DNA from: Hirudinaria manillensis
Taxonomy: Eukaryota > Annelida > Clitellata > Hirudinida > Hirudinidae
Reading direction: 5' to 3'
DNA length: 64,000 bases
NCBI GenBank assembly: GCA_034509925.1
Contig: CM067534.1
Span: forward strand, 8,395,001-8,459,000
Part shown: piece after piece, positions 1 through 17,198 of the stretch
Layout of the letters: each line of letters begins with the position of its first letter
Numbering within the stretch: the stretch's first letter is position 1
The notes under the pieces: generated by a model
Databases searched by the model: none
The model's input: the letters and a program-made list of their open reading frames with translations, nothing else
What the model was told of the DNA's origin: nothing
Program-made: the position numbers and the translations under genes

Positions 1-1634
1 TTCGGGCGGCACCTCCTATGGTCACACCATAGTTGGAGTTCTTGGGGCCGTGGTATGAGGGCTGGGGGGAGGTTGACCTTTTCACCTGATTGTCCTGAAT
101 TCTTTCACTCTCTATTGTCCTGCAGAGCACAAAAATGTCTCCTGAGACTATCAACGATCCGTGTCAATGAGTCCCAGCAAATGCCTCCACAAAACATTCG
201 GACCAAGGTACGACTGGTTTTATTTCTTACTGATGGTTGCATTTCAAATGAGGTGGTAAACAAATAATCAATTTAGAGATTTAAAGAATATTATCATCAT
301 ACATCTTTTTTAAATATACATTGTCCAAATTTCACAAAAACGTCTGCATGATTCGAGGCTACTCAAGAAAGTTAAAGCTAAACAAGAAAACAGTTGTCTC
401 TTAAATAAATAAATAAATCCCAATTGACAAGAATTACTTTGAACAGATAAATAAAAGGGATAAAGACAAACGACTCACGCGTGCTTCTTCTCGAGAATGT
501 CGACGAGTTTGGACTGGATTGGAGAGGATCTGACCCCTGCCCCTGTCCTTGGATTGAAAGGAACGCTGACCCCTGCTTCCAGATCCTTCACAAGCCTATA
601 AGTTTCAGAAGGGACGTATTTTCCAGGCTCGAGACTTTTAGTCGCACTCGACGTCTCTTCTGTGACGGTAATGTCCGGGAACTTGTGAACGGGCTGGTGC
701 GATTTTCCGGAGGAAACTGCCGAAAAATTTGAAGGAGACGGTGGCGGTAGAGACGGCGGAGGAGGTGGAAAGTCTTCGTCGTCCCGGTTCAAATCCTCCA
801 TAGGTTTGGTCAAACCACTGGTGATAACTTGGAGAGACGGTTGATACAGAGCTGCATTCTTGCTGGAAATGGTCGAAGCAGATGGAGCCTTGTAAGAGAC
901 AGGTCCAGAAGAATAGGATGGAGTTCTATTTTTATAGGTATCCCTAACAACACATTTAAAGCCAAGATGTTAATGGCAATTGGAGGCAAAACAATGTGTT
1001 TGCTGCAGAAGTTCTTACCCAATGGAAAGATTGTCAACTTGGCTAGCCAGTGAATTATCAGAATTTAGTGTCGATTCTCCAGACCTAAACTAAAATATAT
1101 GTTCCATTTTAGAGTTGACTTTTCAATGAGATTAAAATTTGAATTTTATTCTAATCAACAATCATTCAAAATCTATTGAAAACTTACAGTTCCTGTAGCA
1201 AAGTTTTCTGATACATCCACTTGACGAACTGGTATTTCATCTCCCCTTTTAAAATCAATTTAACCATTAATACCTTCAGCCACTTCTGTGACATTGACAA
1301 AATAACTTGCCTGCAAATAGATAACTGGATATCATTCCCAGCCTTAACAATCAGATCTTGTGCCTCTTTGTGCTTAAGACCATTTGTTGGACAAGAATCA
1401 ATAGCTGAAATGGCATCTCCAATTTGAAGGCCACATCTAGCAGCAATACTTCCTGGATTAATCTGGATTGATTTAGGTACAAATATCTAGATAAAAAAAC
1501 ACTATTTTAGATAATTAAATAGTATAACTTACTCTTTGTACAGTGAGTGGTGCTCCGAAATCTTTTCCGCCATGGAGTCTGAAACCCCAGGGAACGCTTG
1601 AATCGGATTTGCTTAATTTAATTGTAACGGGCAT
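1..1634 (-). CDS. Zasp: ALP/Enigma-family PDZ protein (Zasp/PDLIM-like), 5' part, runs off the window
   Basis: Six exons read on the minus strand: 1533-1634, 1311-1486, 1188-1245, 1019-1089, 479-943 and 1-119, all in phase. The start at 1634 opens directly into a PDZ domain (residues about 1-90) with the family signature PWGFRLHGGKDFGAPLTV and a GLQIGDAI segment. A Ser/Pro-rich linker and a proline run follow. The stretch SETYRLVKDLEAG then resembles the region after the ZM motif of Zasp proteins. Family members sit at muscle Z-discs or actin cables and bind alpha-actinin through the PDZ domain. LIM domains, if present, lie beyond base 1. The donor of the 1311-1486 exon reads GCAAGT, a GC-AG intron. 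The start lies about 525 bp from RPS24, in divergent orientation. The family is certain at the PDZ level; the exact paralogue is not. Confidence 0.85.
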
Positions 1635-2112
1635 TATTTCTAAAATGCAACTCGATCTTAGTTCACTAAAGGCAGAAACTTATCTTCTTAACTTAAACTT
1701 CTCACTACTAATAACAATATAAGCACGACCCGGATGCTAATGCACTGACTCAAGCAGAATACCTCAGCTCGTACAATCATTCAATTCTTCAGTTTTGACG
1801 CATGCCTACCTCAATTGTCATTTAACATCAACACCTAAATGCTTGATCATGATTATTCATTTTGCTACAAATAGTTGTTAAATTGTATTAAAAAATTAAT
1901 GTTATGTCAGAAAATATTTTAAAAGATTCAAAGTCCGACGTAAATCAAGCGATTTTTCTGATTTAACTTTAATCAAATCAAAATTGGTAAAATTCAAATT
2001 TAATTAAAATCATTTATAAATTTTTTTAAATGTTGAAATTTTTACAAAAAATAAATAAATAGTTCATAAAATATAAATGTTATGTTGAATAATTGTCTTG
2101 GATCTTTGTGTT

Positions 2113-2136
2113 TCTCATCTATTTCCTTTTCTCGCT
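2113..2136 (+). promoter_or_regulatory. Probable TOP (terminal oligopyrimidine) start region of RPS24
   Basis: A pyrimidine-rich tract containing CCTTTTCTC at 2125-2133 lies about 25 bases upstream of the RPS24 ATG. Ribosomal protein mRNAs normally begin with a C followed by a pyrimidine run that confers growth-dependent translation. The transcription start itself is inferred. Confidence 0.5.
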
Positions 2137-2158
2137 AGTTGCCTCCTCGTTTGTCAAG

Positions 2159-2869
2159 ATGGTTGGTTTTGAAGAATTAATTTTTGCTTTAAGCACTTTT
2201 GACACATAAACGATGAAAGGAATAATGTGTTGCTCTTGATTTCCGAAATCGGTGGATTAGACATGCTTATCAATAAACAGAATTGAAATGCATTGCATAT
2301 TATACATGTTGCTATTTCTTAAAGGCCGAGAGTGTTGCTACAATCCGCACCAGGAAATTTCTTACCAACAGACTTCTCTGCCGCAGGCAGATGGTGAGTA
2401 GAATGATATATTTGAGACTTTTAATGTTGAATGTCGTTAAAATGTTCGAAACGTGTTCAGGTCGTAGATGTGCTGCACCCCGGCAGAGCCACAGTCCCAA
2501 AGACTGAGATCAAGGAAAAGCTGGCCCAAATGTACAAGACCACCCCAGATCTCGTCTTCTCTTTCGGATTCAGAACCAACTTCCAGGGTGGCAAGACAAC
2601 TGGATTTGCCTTGATCTACGATACCCTCGACTATGCCAAGAAATTCGAGCCCAAGCACAGACTCGTCAGGCAGGGACTCATGACCATCTCTAAGGTCCCC
2701 AAGAAGCAGAGGAAGGAAAGGAAGAACAGGCAAAAGAAGGTCAGGGGTACCAAGAAGGCCAAGGTCGGTGCCACATCTGGATCAGCCAAAGGAAAAGTAA
2801 GGGATATTTATATAGTTTGCCTGTCCTTGATATTGTTACTAATGGAAATTATTTTTGTCATTTCAGTAA
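2159..2869 (+). CDS. RPS24: 40S ribosomal protein S24 (eS24)
   Basis: Four coding exons: 2159-2161 (only the ATG), 2325-2393, 2461-2796 and 2867-2869 (only the TAA stop). The predicted protein is 136 residues, against about 133 in vertebrates. Recognisable eS24 segments are [32 protein letters not shown], the [14 protein letters not shown] loop, [16 protein letters not shown] and a basic C-terminal tail ending in AKGK. The protein is a component of the small ribosomal subunit, needed for pre-rRNA processing. Coding exons holding little more than the start codon or the stop codon are also known for vertebrate RPS24. A pyrimidine tract precedes the gene. It lies tail to tail with COX18. Confidence 0.97.
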
Positions 2870-2928
2870 ACGATTCAGCCTGGGAAGATTTAGATTGTGC
2901 ATCATATATACTGTTTCCGTTATTTACC

Positions 2929-2934
2929 AATAAA
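2929..2934 (+). terminator. RPS24 polyadenylation signal AATAAA
   Basis: A canonical AATAAA lies 60 bases past the RPS24 stop codon, giving a short 3' UTR typical of ribosomal protein genes. Confidence 0.7.
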
Positions 2935-3073
2935 TATGTGAAACGACTGAATTGCTTTTGTGTGATCTTGTGTTGAGTTCAATAACGTTAAGATTTGGTA
3001 TTAAATTTGACTGCCCATTTAGTGTGTTAGGGATTTGTAACAGGGATGTGAATCATGGTGTCAATAAACAATT

Positions 3074-3079
3074 TTATTA
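3074..3079 (-). terminator. COX18 polyadenylation signal AATAAA (minus strand)
   Basis: The complement of TTTATT here gives AATAAA only 7 bases after the COX18 stop codon. The RPS24 and COX18 transcripts therefore converge within about 150 bp. Confidence 0.6.
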
Positions 3080-3085
3080 AGAAAA

Positions 3086-4620
3086 TCAAGTTCTGTTCTT
3101 TGTTAATTTGTCCTTAAGCAGCCCCCAATTTGTCCTGAATGGGTGATCGTCTTCCGATGGAGTTTTTGGAATGCCTAAAAGTCTTCTACACTTTGGAGTG
3201 ATGACACAGATGTGTTGTATCAGACCATAGACACTTGAGCAGGACCAGAAGAGACTCATGCTCTAAAATTGCATTAAACAATGTAACTCATGTGTGGCAG
3301 TGAAAATGCATTGAAATAATTTTGGAAAACAGAAAAAACCTATTATGCATGCTTATAGAGCTATATAAATTAACATTCATGGTTGCATTGTGTGGGTGTG
3401 GTACTGCCACGTCCCAGCTTATTCTCCTGCACTTGCCAGTAGTCAAGATGGGCATGAGAATTTGTCAACTCAATTATTGTGGATACTCACACTGGGACAC
3501 ATGGCTGACACGGGAAACATGACGACGTTGACAAGTCGCAGGAAGTTCATCACGATCTTTTGTAGTTTTTGTGGATTTTTCACTTTCAGATTGTACAACT
3601 TAAAAAAGAAAATTGAAAAAATGGATTATTAATTTGGATGAGAGGTGACAGAAAAACTAAATATTTAAATTTAAAAAAAAAAGAAAAGTGACTGCTTTGT
3701 ATACAATGTGCGAACTAAAATGTTTTATGTACTATTGCAACTCACTTCCATCAGAACAAAATTAGTTGCACAGAAAATAATTGGCAGTCCAACATGATCT
3801 GGCAAAAGGAGATTTTGGAACCATAGTGTTCCTTCTGTAGCCAATGCTGGTGTTAATACTGAGATTTAATGGTAAACAAATGTTAAAACTAAATCACCGA
3901 AAATACCAAGCAATAATTTGAAAAATACCTTCTTGTGACATGCCTCTTAGGGCAAAAGACATTGATATCCAAATGGGGATTTGAAACCAAGGTAAGATAA
4001 AATTCTTTGCAGGGTGGCAGTTCTCACGAATATAAATATTCTTCATGTGTCTCCTGAACTTTTAAATAACAAGCAAATATCTATAGAAATTGTATGACAA
4101 TGAATGTCTTCAATAGAGAAAGGTATTGATTACCTACATTTTTCTTGAAATTATAAGCAGCCATCTTCTCTGACCATTCGAATTGCACCTTAGCTCGGGC
4201 AACTTCCATCTTCAGATCTTTGGCCAGATCTTTCACTTCTGGAGCAAGAAGCTCTAACTTGGCATTATTCTTGGCTGTTATCACATATATCGGCAGGGTG
4301 ATACAAGTTCTTAATACGAACGTCGATAAGACAATGGATGCCCACCACGGTAACCCCAAGCTATCGTGAACCGTGGTGAGAAGGTTGTAGGCGTAACTTA
4401 TCGGTGGTGTCTCCAGTGATAACCAAGAGGCGTTAGATGCTTGAGTTAAATTTCTTTTGCTTTGATTAATGACATTATAAGGATTCCAATGGCTTTCGGT
4501 CGGGATACGTTGCCTTTGCAGTAATAAACACCCTGTGCCTAATTGGCAATGGTACTGTCGTGATGCAGCGGTACTCAATGTCTTGTTTGCATTAATATAG
4601 ATCAGAATTCGAAGGGCCAT
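3086..4620 (-). CDS. COX18: Mitochondrial inner-membrane insertase COX18 (OXA1/YidC/Alb3 family)
   Basis: Five exons: 4138-4620, 3929-4058, 3746-3858, 3491-3598 and 3086-3262, all phase-consistent. They give 336 residues, close to the roughly 333 of human COX18. An N-terminal Arg/Ser-rich presequence-like region is followed by the hydrophobic segment LGLPWWASIVLSTFVLRT. Next come IYIRENCHPAKNFILPWFQI and SFALRGMS, both typical of COX18, and a closing membrane segment with FWSCSSVYGLIQ. In this family the protein moves the C-terminal tail of COX2 across the inner membrane during cytochrome c oxidase assembly. The acceptor of the second exon was chosen as AAAAG before TTCAGG because only that keeps phase. 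It diverges from MELK by about 690 bp. Confidence 0.95.
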
Positions 4621-5310
4621 CGTTAAACACAGTAGGTCACGTCGCTCAGTTATCGTCCATTATTTATTATAAACAATATTGTCCATAAATCATTTATCTA
4701 AAAGGGATGACTAAATTCAGCCCCTAACAGGCAAACAGAATAAACATGTACAATTCATTTATATATTACATTGGAAAGTTTATGCATTAATACAGGTTAC
4801 TCAATACCGAAGAAGTTTAAAATGGTTTGTAGTAATGCAGTAGTGGTAAGAGGGTAAGCAGACCGTCAACCTTAAAAAATTAAATAATCAACTTAGTTGA
4901 CTAAGAAGTATTATTAGTGTCTATACCACATCGTATCAAAATTATGCATTTTCCAACTTCCTCCGTCTTCTATTACATACAAAATTTCAATAATTTTAAA
5001 GAGATTTTAAAATGTCTTACGATTTTATAAAATATAAGTAATGCGAAATCCGAAAGTCTATCATTTTAATATATTAAGATTATATTGTGATTGGACAAGT
5101 ATTGAAATTCTAATTATATAATTTATATATTAATGAATATGGCTTAATCTATTGCAATATTTTGTAATAGAAACGATTGTTACATAATTATACATAAGTA
5201 TCCCGCCACTTTCGAATTTTGTTTTTTAGTTGTTTTTGTAGCTCTCGGTACTTTCGGTCTGCTTCGGACAGCATTGAGGAAGATATTTTATTGCATCAGA
5301 ATTTTTAAAA

Positions 5311-11283
<5,973 letters not shown>

Positions 11284-11483
11284 TCTTTCAAAAAGTCCTC
11301 CACAGCAGTGCCAACAACCTCCTCTTTATCGCTTGCTTATATGTGCTGCAATGGAAACATTCCCAAAGAATCCATGCCCCCAAAGACTCAGCTCACCCCA
11401 TTTTTTGTGCTATGATTCTTGTTTGTTTCAGTGACTTTTTTTTATAAATGCAAAACCGATATGCTGATTTTAACCTTTCGTGA

Positions 11484-11489
11484 AATAAA
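11484..11489 (+). terminator. MELK polyadenylation signal AATAAA
   Basis: AATAAA lies 200 bases past the MELK stop codon. Further AATAAA hexamers follow within 30 bases, so any of them could be used. Confidence 0.55.
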
Positions 11490-11645
11490 ATCATATAATA
11501 ATAAATAAAACATATTTAGCATGGTTGGATCCAACTTAAAATGTATAATCAGGTAATAATCTGTAAGTCTCTCATGTATTCCTTGAGAAACTTACCAGCA
11601 CCAGAGCTAATTAGCAAACACAACGCTCAGAAGATTGCAATGAAT

Positions 11646-11651
11646 TTTATT
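11646..11651 (-). terminator. Probable polyadenylation signal of the NAP1 gene (minus strand)
   Basis: The complement of TTTATT gives AATAAA about 430 bases downstream of the NAP1-family stop codon, inside a plausible 3' UTR that faces MELK tail to tail. Confidence 0.45.
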
Positions 11652-12081
11652 GGCAGTAAGCAACAAACACCAAACATAAACAAATAATAAAAATGAAAAA
11701 GAAAAAAAAAGAATATTACAAGCTTTCAAGAAGCATGAGACCATTACAGTGATCAGTCCTGTGATTGCCTAGAAGTGTTGATATCTTCGAAATTGTTGTA
11801 GAAAGTGTTTATCGATTGAATACAAATTGTATAAACAACGTTTAGCACTCGAAAGTCAGGCGTCACGAAATTCTTTTTCGCCAGAAAAGCAAATCCCCGG
11901 TCGTCCCAAAGTGTTTAACTCAGTCCCTCCTCATTCATTCATTCCCACATCCAATTATTTGTTTTTTGCTCCAAAAATACCTTAAAACAAACGAACGACC
12001 GGCCAAACGTACACGGCAACACAACCGATCACAATGCCAACCGAAATAACTTTTATTCTAGGACTAGCAACATGCACATCA

Positions 12082-15000
12082 CTAATTCTCGTCCAATTCC
12101 TCGTCGTCATCTTCCTCCTCTTCCTGAATTCCAAAAAGAAAAAGAATTGTTAGTTATAAAAAAAAATGCCTACGGGCAAGAAAAATTAAAATGCCTTACG
12201 TCATCCTCGCACTCTTCGTCTTCGTACTGTAATAATAATTAAATAATAATGTAATAGAAATTAAAATAAATTGATATAGCAAGAACCCAACAACAAGAAT
12301 AAAAACTGTTTGACAACAACAATAATAATAACAACATCAGCAACAACAGCAGCTGCAACTCACCTCCTCGTCGACACTCTCCCCGGTGTAGTACAAGACG
12401 GCGCGTGGGACGATGCGCTCCCTGAAGAACTGTCCGATCTCAAAGTCCGACTCCAGGATGACCTCGGTGTCTTCGTCCATCTCCTCGTCTTCTTTTACTG
12501 TGTGATGGGTTAGGGTTGATTGAGATAATAAATAATGACAATCAAATCTGGTTTCATTCTATCACATCAATGGACAGATAATAAGAGCATGGACATTGAC
12601 GGGGTAATTCAAATACATTGTAACATGCATTGAAAGCACTTCAAAGCCTCTTTGCTTCACAAACAAACATAAAAAGCAAAAAACAAAACACAAAGCAAAG
12701 CAAAGGTCAAAGGGCTTACCGAGCGGTGGGTTGAAGAAGTTGAAGAACGAGTCATTGGGTACGGTCTTCGTGAGTACCCTCTTGGTACCCCTGCACTTGT
12801 GTTTTTGAACCTTCTTGACGAGACGCACGGTCACATCCTTGCCAGGCTTCCACTGAATCTGGGTGCTGAAATGGAGACGACGTGAATGCAAGCTCTGACT
12901 TAATTTACCAAATCCTGGCGTTAATCGAGATGTCTCCATCTTTACAATGCAACCACCGTTCAACAGCCAATCTTTATACACATCTTACAGCCAGTATAGT
13001 GACCACATCACGGTTTGATGGGGCATTGTGTACATCACACAGCTTGCATAATGATTGATCACAACATTCAGAGAACACCAGAGGTACCAACCCTTCACAC
13101 TTGTACACTTCTGGGCCTTCGTAGAGGATGGGATTTTCATCGTCAGGCTGGATCTTCATGTAATAAGTTTTGCTGAGCACCTTGTTCGTGAAGAACTCAT
13201 TGTCCTCAAAGACAAAGTCCAGTCTGAAACTCTGGAATGAAAAGTATGCAGACGTTGAATTCGACGGATCTCCAAGACATGTCGAATCTCAACAGAAATT
13301 CAAACGTGCTCACTTTGTTTTCATTGAGGAAGAGCTGGATGTCTTGGAGATGTTTGACAATTGGCCAATCGTGAGGCTGCAAAAGATTATATATTAATAA
13401 TAATAATAATAAAAATAATAAAAAATGATAATTATTCTTGTTACAGTTTGTTAGATCCCAAGAGATAAAAGCCCTTTCCAGACATAGACAAGTAAACCAC
13501 CAAAGTTAATATAATAACAACCACTTATTCACATCAGCATCTCTTACAAGACAGTTTGTAATTAATACACTGCCAGAGCAATGATGCAACAACAGCAACA
13601 ATGGGATACAAAAGCACAAACAAACCCAAACTCCTGTCACTCACCTGGACCATGGGTCTGATGACATCTGTGTTCTTGAAGATCATCACCCAAAAGTCAG
13701 GGATGCCCTTGACTGACTCATCTGGAGGAAAGCAGGAAGGCAATAGTCAAGATGACGATTCCAACGACATCCCTCGTCGATACTCACCGAACTTGTGCGC
13801 TTCTGCGATCGTCTTCAGATGTTCCTTCTCCTCGATGCTCAATCCTTGGAACTTCTCGCTCTGCAAACAAAGGCAACGAATTAATAACAGTGTCCAGCAG
13901 GTTACTCGACATCCCAACAAATGAATTCGTGACTAACAAGAGGGTCCTCGCTATCTTCTGGCCATTCGCACTCCTCCTCTGTTGGTTCCACCTTAGCATT
14001 CACAATCTCTGACCTCTAAAAAGAAATTATCCACGACGTCAAATTCTGACATTAGGCCTCATCTCTATCGTCATTCAATGTTATTCGAGCCGTTCTCGTC
14101 CGTACCTTGTCGTAGAGAGATTGATATTTGGCTTGGTACTGGCATTCTAGTTTGTGCAACTCCTCGAAGAAAGCAGCCTCCAGATGGTTGACTTCAACCT
14201 GTAACTTCTTCAAGGCCTTGACTCTCCTTTTGATGACTTTTGGAAGGCTGGAAAGACGAGCGACGGAGATTATCGTCGTGCAATTGTCAAACGACCCGAT
14301 GGAAAATTGGAAGATGTGGACTACCTGGCAACATAAAGGGTCGGCAGGCAGTGTTTATCTGCAAGCTGGGCTTGGGCAAGAGCCTCGGCATTCTTGAAAA
14401 CCTCCTTGTTGATTTCTTGTTCAACATTGTCTACAATCAGACCCAAATAACCACTTGAACAAAATATCTAGCACCAAATGTATGAAATATCACTGTTAAA
14501 GAAGCACTGAAGTAACACTTGGCCATTGTAAAATAATCACAAATACGGCCAGTAGTTACCTCCTGAGATCAAATTCCCTTTGCTACCTCCTTTCATTTTG
14601 GTAGCTAAAATAATTCACAAGACAATGAGGATACTTTACATCTCATTATCATAATGCAATCCCATTAGCATATCACATGGCTCACTTTGATGGGAATGCT
14701 GAGGTGCTCACTTAAATTACCCTTCCTATGCTAAATTACTTTCTAAAATTCTGAATTATTGATTCATGTGATATGCACTATGGGAATTCAGTACTATAGT
14801 CGCATTACCTGTCGAATCTCCTTCATTATTATCACCTATGTTCAGGCAAAAATATTTATTTGTGAAAGTTATGTTTAAGCATTGCCATTCAGCAGCTATA
14901 TTTTAAATAAACCAATATCCTAATTTTACCTTGGGGCAAATCTTTCCCTAATTAATTAAAATTACAAATTCTCAGTCAAATCTTGTAGGAATTGTGGCAC

Positions 15001-15108
15001 AAACAAACGACGCAACGGAAACACGCATGACTTATCAATTACAACCAGAAATAGATAATTTTTCAGAATTCGAAACAGCAGCAAGCTACCTTTAGTTTCA
15101 CCAGCCAT
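12082..15108 (-). CDS. NAP1L1: Nucleosome assembly protein 1-like histone chaperone
   Basis: Fourteen phase-consistent exons: 15090-15108, 14809-14835, 14560-14604, 14325-14430, 14106-14247, 13938-14015, 13788-13860, 13645-13721, 13314-13376, 13092-13231, 12720-12865, 12364-12497, 12200-12226 and 12082-12123. They give 372 residues. The central NAP domain shows SLPKVIKRRVKALKKLQ, GIPDFWVMIFKNTD, SKTYYMKIQPDDENPIL, KTVPNDSFFNFFNPP and FEIGQFFRERIVPRAVLYY. An acidic tail ends in EEEEDDDEELDEN. NAP1 proteins shuttle H2A-H2B and help deposit nucleosomes. The tail lacks a visible C-terminal CAAX prenylation box. The short exons after the start codon encode a variable N-terminus. This could be the orthologue of vertebrate NAP1L1 or NAP1L4; the window does not decide. 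Confidence 0.95.
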
Positions 15109-15681
15109 GTTTTTTTCTGAAAAGAAATAACACCAAGCGTCAGCAAAATTTAAGACTCATATTAGACAATGGTACTTCCACTCGGGCTAACAGAAACGTG
15201 GTCATAAAAATTCACATTAGAGCTAAATATGGGCTCAGAACATTTTCATACGTAAACATGTATCTCGCTATTATCTAAACTCAATGAAATTAAAAAGTTA
15301 TTAACACACCTTCGAAACGTATAACGGAAAATCGCCTTCAAATTCAAGAAATGTGTTCTTACTCTCCGGATACAATAAGTTACCAAAGATGGAGCACTCC
15401 ACTAACTTAACATTTCCGAAAATTAGAATTTAACAGCAAAAAATATTTTCATTAATAATTGTATGATATATATGTTACAGTTTTATATGTAATCAATTTT
15501 TAAAAAAATGTTTTGATCCATTTTACTGTCTGTAATACAAATCATAAATTTTAATATCTAGAATAGTCACTGTAAAAGCATATTTACGTAATTGAAAAAT
15601 CTAAATCTGTTGACGACACCTAACGTAATTAAAGTAGTGTTTACTGAACTTCACTCATTTAAAGAAAACTTTAATGTTTAT
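15109..15681. other. Upstream region of the NAP1 gene, no gene seen
   Basis: AT-rich sequence between the NAP1-like start codon and the next reading frame. No coding exon or repeat of note was found. It should hold the NAP1-family promoter and 5' UTR. Confidence 0.5.
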
Positions 15682-16106
15682 TTACATATATTTCTTCACA
15701 TCCTTAGGGATATCGCCCACCGGCTCTTTTGATGCCAAGAAAATGCTCATCACGGCCCTAATCCTTTCCAGGATCGACCACGTCAAATGGCCTAGATAGT
15801 TTCCACTCCCCTCCCGAAACAGCTGTTGCGACTCATCAATGCTTTTGCTTAGATCATACAGCATGAATTTTGACCAAATAATCCCACTTCTACACGACAA
15901 CCAATGGTTTAATATCCGCCAACGACTAGAAAATCCCTACATTGGTTCTCAAATTAGTTATATGCTGTGATTGAGTATGAACCTAATACCACTCATACCC
16001 AGGGTAGAAGTATTAACTTTACAATCAGATGCTCTCGAGAAGTACCATAAATGAAAATAGTGTTTTGTTCAATAAGATTTAGTTTATTATATAAGCTTAA
16101 AGCTGC
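15682..16106 (-). CDS. Unrecognised two-exon reading frame, 5' end not found
   Basis: Two open segments on the minus strand splice in phase: 15999-16106 (36 codons after acceptor TTTTGTGCAG, ending at donor GTATGAG) and 15682-15936 (84 codons and a stop, after acceptor AATGTAG). The joined peptide of 120 residues contains GTSREHLIVKLILLPW, SRWRILNHWLSCRSGIIW and ILERIRAVMSIFLASKEP. It has no low-complexity bias, and an AATAAA overlaps the stop region. I do not recognise the family. No in-frame ATG precedes the first segment, so an upstream exon, perhaps beyond LLPH, would be needed. Alternatively only the second segment is translated, from an internal ATG. The first segment overlaps the LLPH polyadenylation signal, which weakens the case. 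Confidence 0.35.
16083..16088 (-). terminator. LLPH polyadenylation signal AATAAA (minus strand)
   Basis: AATAAA on the minus strand, 63 bases past the LLPH stop codon. It lies inside the unrecognised reading frame at 15999-16106. Confidence 0.5.
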
Positions 16107-16150
16107 CTGCACAAAATAGTGTTTTAGAAAAAAAGAACAGTTTGCAAAAG

Positions 16151-16682
16151 TTATTTTCTCTTAAGATTTTTGAGCTGCTTCTGTTTCATCTTCTTCATTG
16201 CCCTTTGGTTCATCCATTGTGGATATGATCCATTTTTGTCAAGAAGTGTGCGAGAGTTATATTTCTTTTCAGTTTTATCTTGCATTTCAACATCTTCAGA
16301 CATTTCAACATCTGTGAAAAATGATAAATATATAAACCTTTACAATTGAAATAAACTTTTTTAAGAGAACACAATTCAATGTAACTGCAATTAAACAAAT
16401 AGAAAAACCAGTAATAATCTGGTTTAATATAGACTGACTTTTTAAATCCTGTGCTTCAGCCTGTGAAACACTGGTATCTGTCAAAGAACAAGACCATCGA
16501 TTAACAGTAAGTAAAACTTAAGATCTATGGTTCTAGATCATACCTTTCATATTAGCTAATTCCTGTTCAGCCAAATTTTTTGCAATTTTTTCTAACAGTT
16601 TGACTTTCACTTTTTCGTCAACTTTAACTCTTTTCACGGCCCTCATCTTTCTCTTCCATTTGCTGCGCATACTTTTAGCCAT
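16151..16682 (-). CDS. LLPH: LLP homologue (learning-associated nuclear/nucleolar protein)
   Basis: Three exons: 16544-16682, 16439-16477 and 16151-16311, phase-consistent, 112 residues. The N-terminus MAKSMRSKWKRKMRAVKR and the C-terminal LLDKNGSYPQWMNQRAMKK motif followed by a basic tail are diagnostic of the LLPH/UPF0384 family. The family is short (129 residues in human), very basic and nucleolar, and has been linked to ribosome biogenesis and to synaptic plasticity in Aplysia. The gene shares a roughly 515-bp divergent promoter interval with the BRPF gene. Confidence 0.9.
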
Positions 16683-17198
16683 CTTGACTGTTAGAAAATT
16701 GAGATCACCTAGTCGGATAACTGCGCCAATACTGTGCGTTGGCGATGATAAGCTAGATAAAACACGTTTGTGTTTACATGGAAAACTCAGTCAACAATAA
16801 TTTAAAAAAATACTTTTAAATTAATTAGTATTATAAAAAATCACAGTATTTTAAAAATTATTGCAGTTTATACACCACCAAATGCTATTATTTTTAATAT
16901 TATTTAGCGTCCCCTAACACTTCCGAAATGAAAACAAATATTTAAAGTAAACGGATTTCGTGCGTATAGAAGTTTTGAGAGGATTGCATGGCTATACTGG
17001 TTTTGTAGAAGTTTAGCCGCTCTGCAAGAGTCGTATTTTTTACTTCTAGTTCGAGTAAGTAAACAGGTGGATGTCTATTGTCTGAAAGATGGATAAAGAA
17101 GCCGTTGCACCGACATAAATAAATCTTTTGAATACTTATGGTTGCATCTGCCAAGTCAAGAGTTGTTGTTGTTTTGACTAAATGCTTTAAAAAGACTC

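Noticed and set aside
126..206. Plus-strand open segment flanked by CAG and GTACGA, resembling an exon
   Set aside because: The CAG is the reverse palindrome (CTGCAG) of the minus-strand Zasp-like acceptor, which fits phase and family. The plus peptide has no similarity and no neighbours on that strand.
16942..17154. Minus-strand ORF in the LLPH/BRPF divergent interval
   Set aside because: It begins only with a non-ATG codon, has no usable donor in phase and overlaps the likely shared promoter. It was considered as a 5' exon for the 15682-16106 frame but no junction supports that.
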